This document shows positions 11,766-13,939 of a DNA stretch of 13,939 bases, piece by piece. The position numbers and the translations under genes were made by a program. The first letter of the stretch is position 1; each line of letters begins with the position of its first letter. The notes below the pieces were generated by a model, which had not been told where the DNA came from, did not search any database, and was given only the letters and a program-made list of their open reading frames with translations. The stretch is from Parcubacteria group bacterium Athens0416_74 (GTDB lineage: Bacteria > Patescibacteriota > Minisyncoccia > Phycocordibacterales > UBA2100), in the NCBI GenBank assembly GCA_007375785.1, contig VMEY01000020.1, positions 1-13,939 on the forward strand, in the 5' to 3' direction.

Positions 11766-11792
11766 AGTATACCCCTTGCGACAGAAAATCAA
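11766..11792 (-). promoter_or_regulatory. Promoter of the DUF333 gene, leaderless
   Basis: Minus strand TTGATT (11787-11792), a 15-nt spacer (short), and TATACT (11766-11771), then 7 nt to the ATG at 11758. The -10 is excellent; the spacer is below the optimum 17. Confidence 0.55.
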
Positions 11793-11827
11793 GGAGCGCC
11801 TGCACTGGGACAACGCGCCCTAATATC

Positions 11828-12235
11828 TTAGCTCTTGCGAGCGGACTTGGTGGCTTTCTTCGCCACCGACTTCGCTGCTTTCTTCACCGAGACGCGCGGG
11901 AGCTCCGCGGCGAGCATTTTCCAATTGGCCTTGAGTTCTTTGGCAGCTTTGACGATGTCTTTCTTATCGACATTCTTTACTGAGGCGTATGCAGCGGCAG
12001 CTTCATCGACGATACTCGCGAGCTGCGCCTTGTCGATATTCTTCAGCTTCTTCGCTTCGCGCACAACATCTTTCTTCATATCACCCGCCCACTTCACGGC
12101 TATTTTACGATTCTTCTTTGCGTCAGGACTTGCGTAGAAAAAGTATCCTGCCGCGGCCGCAGCAGCGGCTCCCGCAGCGAGTGCGCCTATCGCGAGACCC
12201 TTTCCTCCCTTCTTCTGGACTTTTTTTGTTGCCAT
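11828..12235 (-). CDS. Lys/Ala-rich membrane-anchored protein with histone-like tail
   Basis: 135 residues. A basic start (MATKKVQKKGGKG) is followed by a Gly/Ala-rich hydrophobic segment (about 13-35), giving one membrane span. Then comes a lysine-rich, probably helical or coiled region (40-115) and a C-terminal tail KKAAKSVAKKATKSARKS that looks like the tails of histone H1-like proteins. The N-terminal span plus Lys/Ala region recalls small YtxH-type proteins, without a clear match. It could tether nucleic acid or an acidic partner to the membrane; this is inference from composition only. It follows the coiled-coil gene by 15 nt without a Shine-Dalgarno. Confidence 0.8.
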   Translation of the reverse strand: MATKKVQKKGGKGLAIGALAAGAAAAAAAGYFFYASPDAKKNRKIAVKWAGDMKKDVVREAKKLKNIDKAQLASIVDEAAAAYASVKNVDKKDIVKAAKELKANWKMLAAELPRVSVKKAAKSVAKKATKSARKS

Positions 12236-12250
12236 ACACTATGTATTCGA

Positions 12251-12532
12251 TTACTTTTTATTAACGTCGCCACCCATAAACCGCTTCGCACTTGCGCGTG
12301 CAAAACGCGAAAGATGAGCCCACTTGAAGCCTTCGGCACGAATGTTCGTGCGTATATCATCGATATCCGCCCGGATGAACTGCGCCTCAGTCGAGACTGT
12401 CTCCGAGAGCTTCTCGACGTTGCGTAAGATACGCAAGAGGCGCACCAATGCGTACGCTACGAGCGCGCCCACGACCACGACCGCTATCGTGGCGACCACA
12501 AAGAAAATATCCATCTTCAAGAAGTCATCCAT
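12251..12532 (-). CDS. Small membrane-anchored coiled-coil protein
   Basis: 93 residues from ATG 12532. One membrane span near the N-terminus (about 8-34, MDIFFVVATIAVVVVGALVAYALVRL) and then a region with heptad-like spacing (ILRNVEKLSETVSTEAQFIRADIDDIRTNI) suggest an anchored coiled coil, somewhat like DUF948-type proteins. The end is basic (FARASAKRFMGGDVNKK). A GTG at 12553 would add seven residues; neither start has a ribosome binding site at ideal distance, and a TATTCT box (12545-12550) lies 12 nt before the ATG. It probably forms one unit with the Lys/Ala-rich gene 15 nt downstream. Function unknown. Confidence 0.75.
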   Translation of the reverse strand: MDDFLKMDIFFVVATIAVVVVGALVAYALVRLLRILRNVEKLSETVSTEAQFIRADIDDIRTNIRAEGFKWAHLSRFARASAKRFMGGDVNKK

Positions 12533-12586
12533 ACCGTCGCGTACAGAATACACGATTGCAGCGCGCTTTCCTATGCCCTCCGGGGG

Positions 12587-12757
12587 CTACTTCATCTTGA
12601 CCCCTTTGAAGGCTCGGCCCTTCTTCTTCATCTGGTCGGTGAAGCGTCCCGACGCGGCATCCACCTTCGTCCAGCGCTTGTTGCGCGACGAGAGGACCTG
12701 CGTGCGACCCTTCACCGTTCCCGTCCGGCCCTTACCTTTTGCACCGTTCTTCGCCAT
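12587..12757 (-). CDS. Small basic protein, 56 residues
   Basis: Starts MAKNGAKGKGRTGTVKGR and ends GRAFKGVKMK. It resembles a set of very short basic proteins with the pattern 'MAKNG..GxGR.GAVKGRSQ ... W.KRD..TGRF.D.K.DG.PFKGV..E' that I recall as hypothetical in many bacteria; function unknown. About 15 Lys and 6 Arg in 56 residues and no acidic cluster suggest nucleic-acid contact, by composition only. The start lies 6 nt after the VTT gene's TGA stop, which suggests cotranscription; TAGACT 8 nt before the ATG is a weak -10 candidate. Confidence 0.75.
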   Translation of the reverse strand: MAKNGAKGKGRTGTVKGRTQVLSSRNKRWTKVDAASGRFTDQMKKKGRAFKGVKMK

Positions 12758-12763
12758 ATAGGC

Positions 12764-13456
12764 TCAGTCTATCGTCCCCGACTCTTTCACAGCAGACTTA
12801 TCCACTTCTTTTTGCACATGATTCATAAACGTGAGGATGGAGACCCCGCTTACGACAGCGCCAAAAATGAGCACGCCGGTAAAGATGAGTGAATTATTAT
12901 CGTGTGTGAGAAACGCTCCGATACCGGTCGTGACGGCGGTCGGGAGCGCACCCACGAGCGTGTAGATAATGAGAAACGGGATGAACGGGATTCGAGAGAG
13001 TCCGGCCGCATACGCCGGCACTTCGGGAAACGTGATGAAGCCGAGACGCGCGAGGAAGAAGCCCCGCACCGACCCCATCATTTCAAGTGCTTTTGACATG
13101 AGTCCCTCGTTGCCGCTTCCGAGGAGCCGCTCAGCGAGCCCTCTCCCGAAGAAACGACTCAGCCAAAAAGCGATGCTCCCGCCCACCATGTCGCCGATGA
13201 TGAGCAGGAAAAATGCTTTCCAAAAGCCGAACAGTGCACCCGCAATCGGATAGAGCGGCGAGCCGGTGAGGGGCGCAATCACGATGGTCGACGCCTTGGC
13301 AGCGATGAGGAGGAGTGGTGCCCATACACCCGCGTCTTCGATGCGCGACTGTATCTCCGCGATGTCGACGACACGGAAGAAGAAATAGAGCGCTGCAAGA
13401 ACCCCTGCGAGCGCCAGCAGCTTAAAGATGATTTCTCGTGCGGAAGTATTTTCCAT
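12764..13456 (-). CDS. VTT (SNARE-associated/DedA-TVP38-like) membrane protein
   Basis: About 230 residues with several membrane spans: an N-terminal helix (KLLALAGVLAALYFFF), a re-entrant segment APLLLIAAKASTIVIAPLTGSPLYPIAGALFGFWKAFFLLIIGDMVGGSIAFWLSRFFGR, typical of the VTT domain (PF09335: ...P.sp.yp.aGalfG...G......G...G....f.l.R..G), then GFFLARLGFITFPEVPAYAAGLSRIPFIPFLIIYTLVGALPT and a last span. Bacterial relatives are linked to lipid transport or flipping and membrane homeostasis. I prefer ATG 13456, one base after the upstream stop (TAA-c-ATG); a GTG at 13468 would overlap the DUF2585 gene. Close spacing points to one operon. Confidence 0.9.
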   Translation of the reverse strand: MENTSAREIIFKLLALAGVLAALYFFFRVVDIAEIQSRIEDAGVWAPLLLIAAKASTIVIAPLTGSPLYPIAGALFGFWKAFFLLIIGDMVGGSIAFWLSRFFGRGLAERLLGSGNEGLMSKALEMMGSVRGFFLARLGFITFPEVPAYAAGLSRIPFIPFLIIYTLVGALPTAVTTGIGAFLTHDNNSLIFTGVLIFGAVVSGVSILTFMNHVQKEVDKSAVKESGTID

Positions 13457-13457
13457 G

Positions 13458-13939
13458 TTACTGCGCACTACTCTGCCACGATGCGATGAATTCCGGCGTG
13501 TACACGAATCCCAGTATGTTGAGCGCGAGACCGTCTCGAATCATGTAGATGACAAATGCCTCGAGAAGGATGCAGAGCGACACACTCGCCCACACCGGGA
13601 GTCGCCATGCGAGTACGAATCCTCCCACCATCATAAGAGTGTCCGATACTGAGTTGAGTATTGAGTCGCCCACGTAGCCTTGCGCGAGCGCCTGTAGCCG
13701 ATAGTGTTCTATGACCATCGGTGTATTTTCGAGTATCTCCCATGCGACCTCGATGCCGACCGCAAGCGCAAAGCGCGCAAAGAGCGGCATGCGCGGGAAG
13801 AAATACGTGAGCAGAGCGTAGAAGATGACGCCGTGAATAATGTGCGAGAAAGAGTACCAATCCGAAAGGTGCTGTGAGTTGCCCGATGAGAGCACCGCGC
13901 TCTCCCACACTTTCACGAATCCGCATTCGCAGGTGGCAG
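13458..13939 (-). CDS. DUF2585-family membrane protein, 5' end outside window
   Basis: The frame is open to the right edge. The residues before the first start codon, ATCECGFVKVWESAVLSSGNS, fit the family (CECG-V-K-W...SS-NSQH), so the true start lies outside and the GTG at 13916 is internal. Further matches to DUF2585 (PF10755): QHLSDWYSFSHIIHGVIFY, EVAWEILENTPMVIEHYR, GYVGDSILNSVSDTLMMVGGF, RLPVW and IRDGLALNILGFV, ending in a short tail with WQ. Several hydrophobic stretches indicate three or four membrane spans. The His, Glu and Asp/Asn positions in the helices are conserved, but no activity is known to me. It lies directly upstream of the VTT gene with a 1-nt gap. Confidence 0.88.
   Translation of the reverse strand, partial: ATCECGFVKVWESAVLSSGNSQHLSDWYSFSHIIHGVIFYALLTYFFPRMPLFARFALAVGIEVAWEILENTPMVIEHYRLQALAQGYVGDSILNSVSDTLMMVGGFVLAWRLPVWASVSLCILLEAFVIYMIRDGLALNILGFVYTPEFIASWQSSAQ

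Noticed and set aside
1..13939. tRNA, rRNA, CRISPR array, transposase or phage genes
   Set aside because: I looked for T-loop signatures, repeated spacer units and typical protein motifs on both strands and found none.

Overview
The window looks like chromosomal DNA of a Candidate Phyla Radiation (Patescibacteria) bacterium, most likely a GC-richer Paceibacteria/Parcubacteria lineage of the Kaiserbacteria type. I infer this from the gene content: compact single-domain enzymes, a Gmad2-domain anchored protein, a single-domain sortase with a signal anchor, a VTT membrane protein, tiny basic proteins and very short intergenic gaps. TGA ends several genes, so the code is standard and the recoding lineages (Gracilibacteria, Absconditabacteria) are excluded. 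No database search was possible, so the taxonomic call is moderate.

Layout. 2-760 (+): the C-terminal part of D-alanine--D-alanine ligase. 859-1563 (-): an endonuclease III that seems to have lost two of its four iron-sulfur cysteines and carries a perfect 20-bp palindrome inside its reading frame. 1624-1800 (+): a 58-residue orphan with strong expression signals and its own terminator. 1868-3360 (-): an anchored Gmad2 protein and a YvcK/CofD-like protein. 3410-4665 (+): metK under an extended -10 promoter and a SAM-I (S-box) riboswitch. 4741-5929 (+): a TrpR/YerC-like repressor with a probable self-operator, an unrecognised 250-residue protein and a 16-codon micro-ORF behind a perfect Shine-Dalgarno sequence. 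5930-6390: two facing terminators, then about 370 nt of hairpin-rich DNA with no convincing gene. 6391-8157 (+): glmS. 8150-13939 (-): a run of eleven genes read leftward: DUF2585 protein (cut by the window edge), VTT protein, 56-residue basic protein, small anchored coiled-coil protein, Lys/Ala-rich anchored protein, DUF333 protein, anchored YGYSF-type protein, sortase, PyrD-like protein and serine hydrolase.

Functional themes. Cell wall and envelope: Ddl and GlmS supply peptidoglycan precursors, YvcK is tied to wall and carbon control, and sortase, DUF333, Gmad2 and the anchored proteins act outside the membrane. Methionine/SAM: metK with feedback control by its own product. Repair: Nth.

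The most interesting signals are: (1) at least six genes with a -10 box placed 6-7 nt before the ATG and no Shine-Dalgarno, i.e. leaderless transcription, next to a few genes with excellent Shine-Dalgarno sequences; (2) the metK riboswitch, whose 3' edge is repeated in the downstream hairpin; (3) the in-frame palindrome in nth and a related copy upstream of glmS; (4) loss of the Fe-S ligands in Nth; (5) an apparent in-frame deletion of the last FMN-binding segment in PyrD; (6) an operator-like repeat cluster over the trpR-like promoter; (7) a reverse-strand terminator with no recognised gene behind it. I saw no tRNA, rRNA, CRISPR array, transposase or phage gene.
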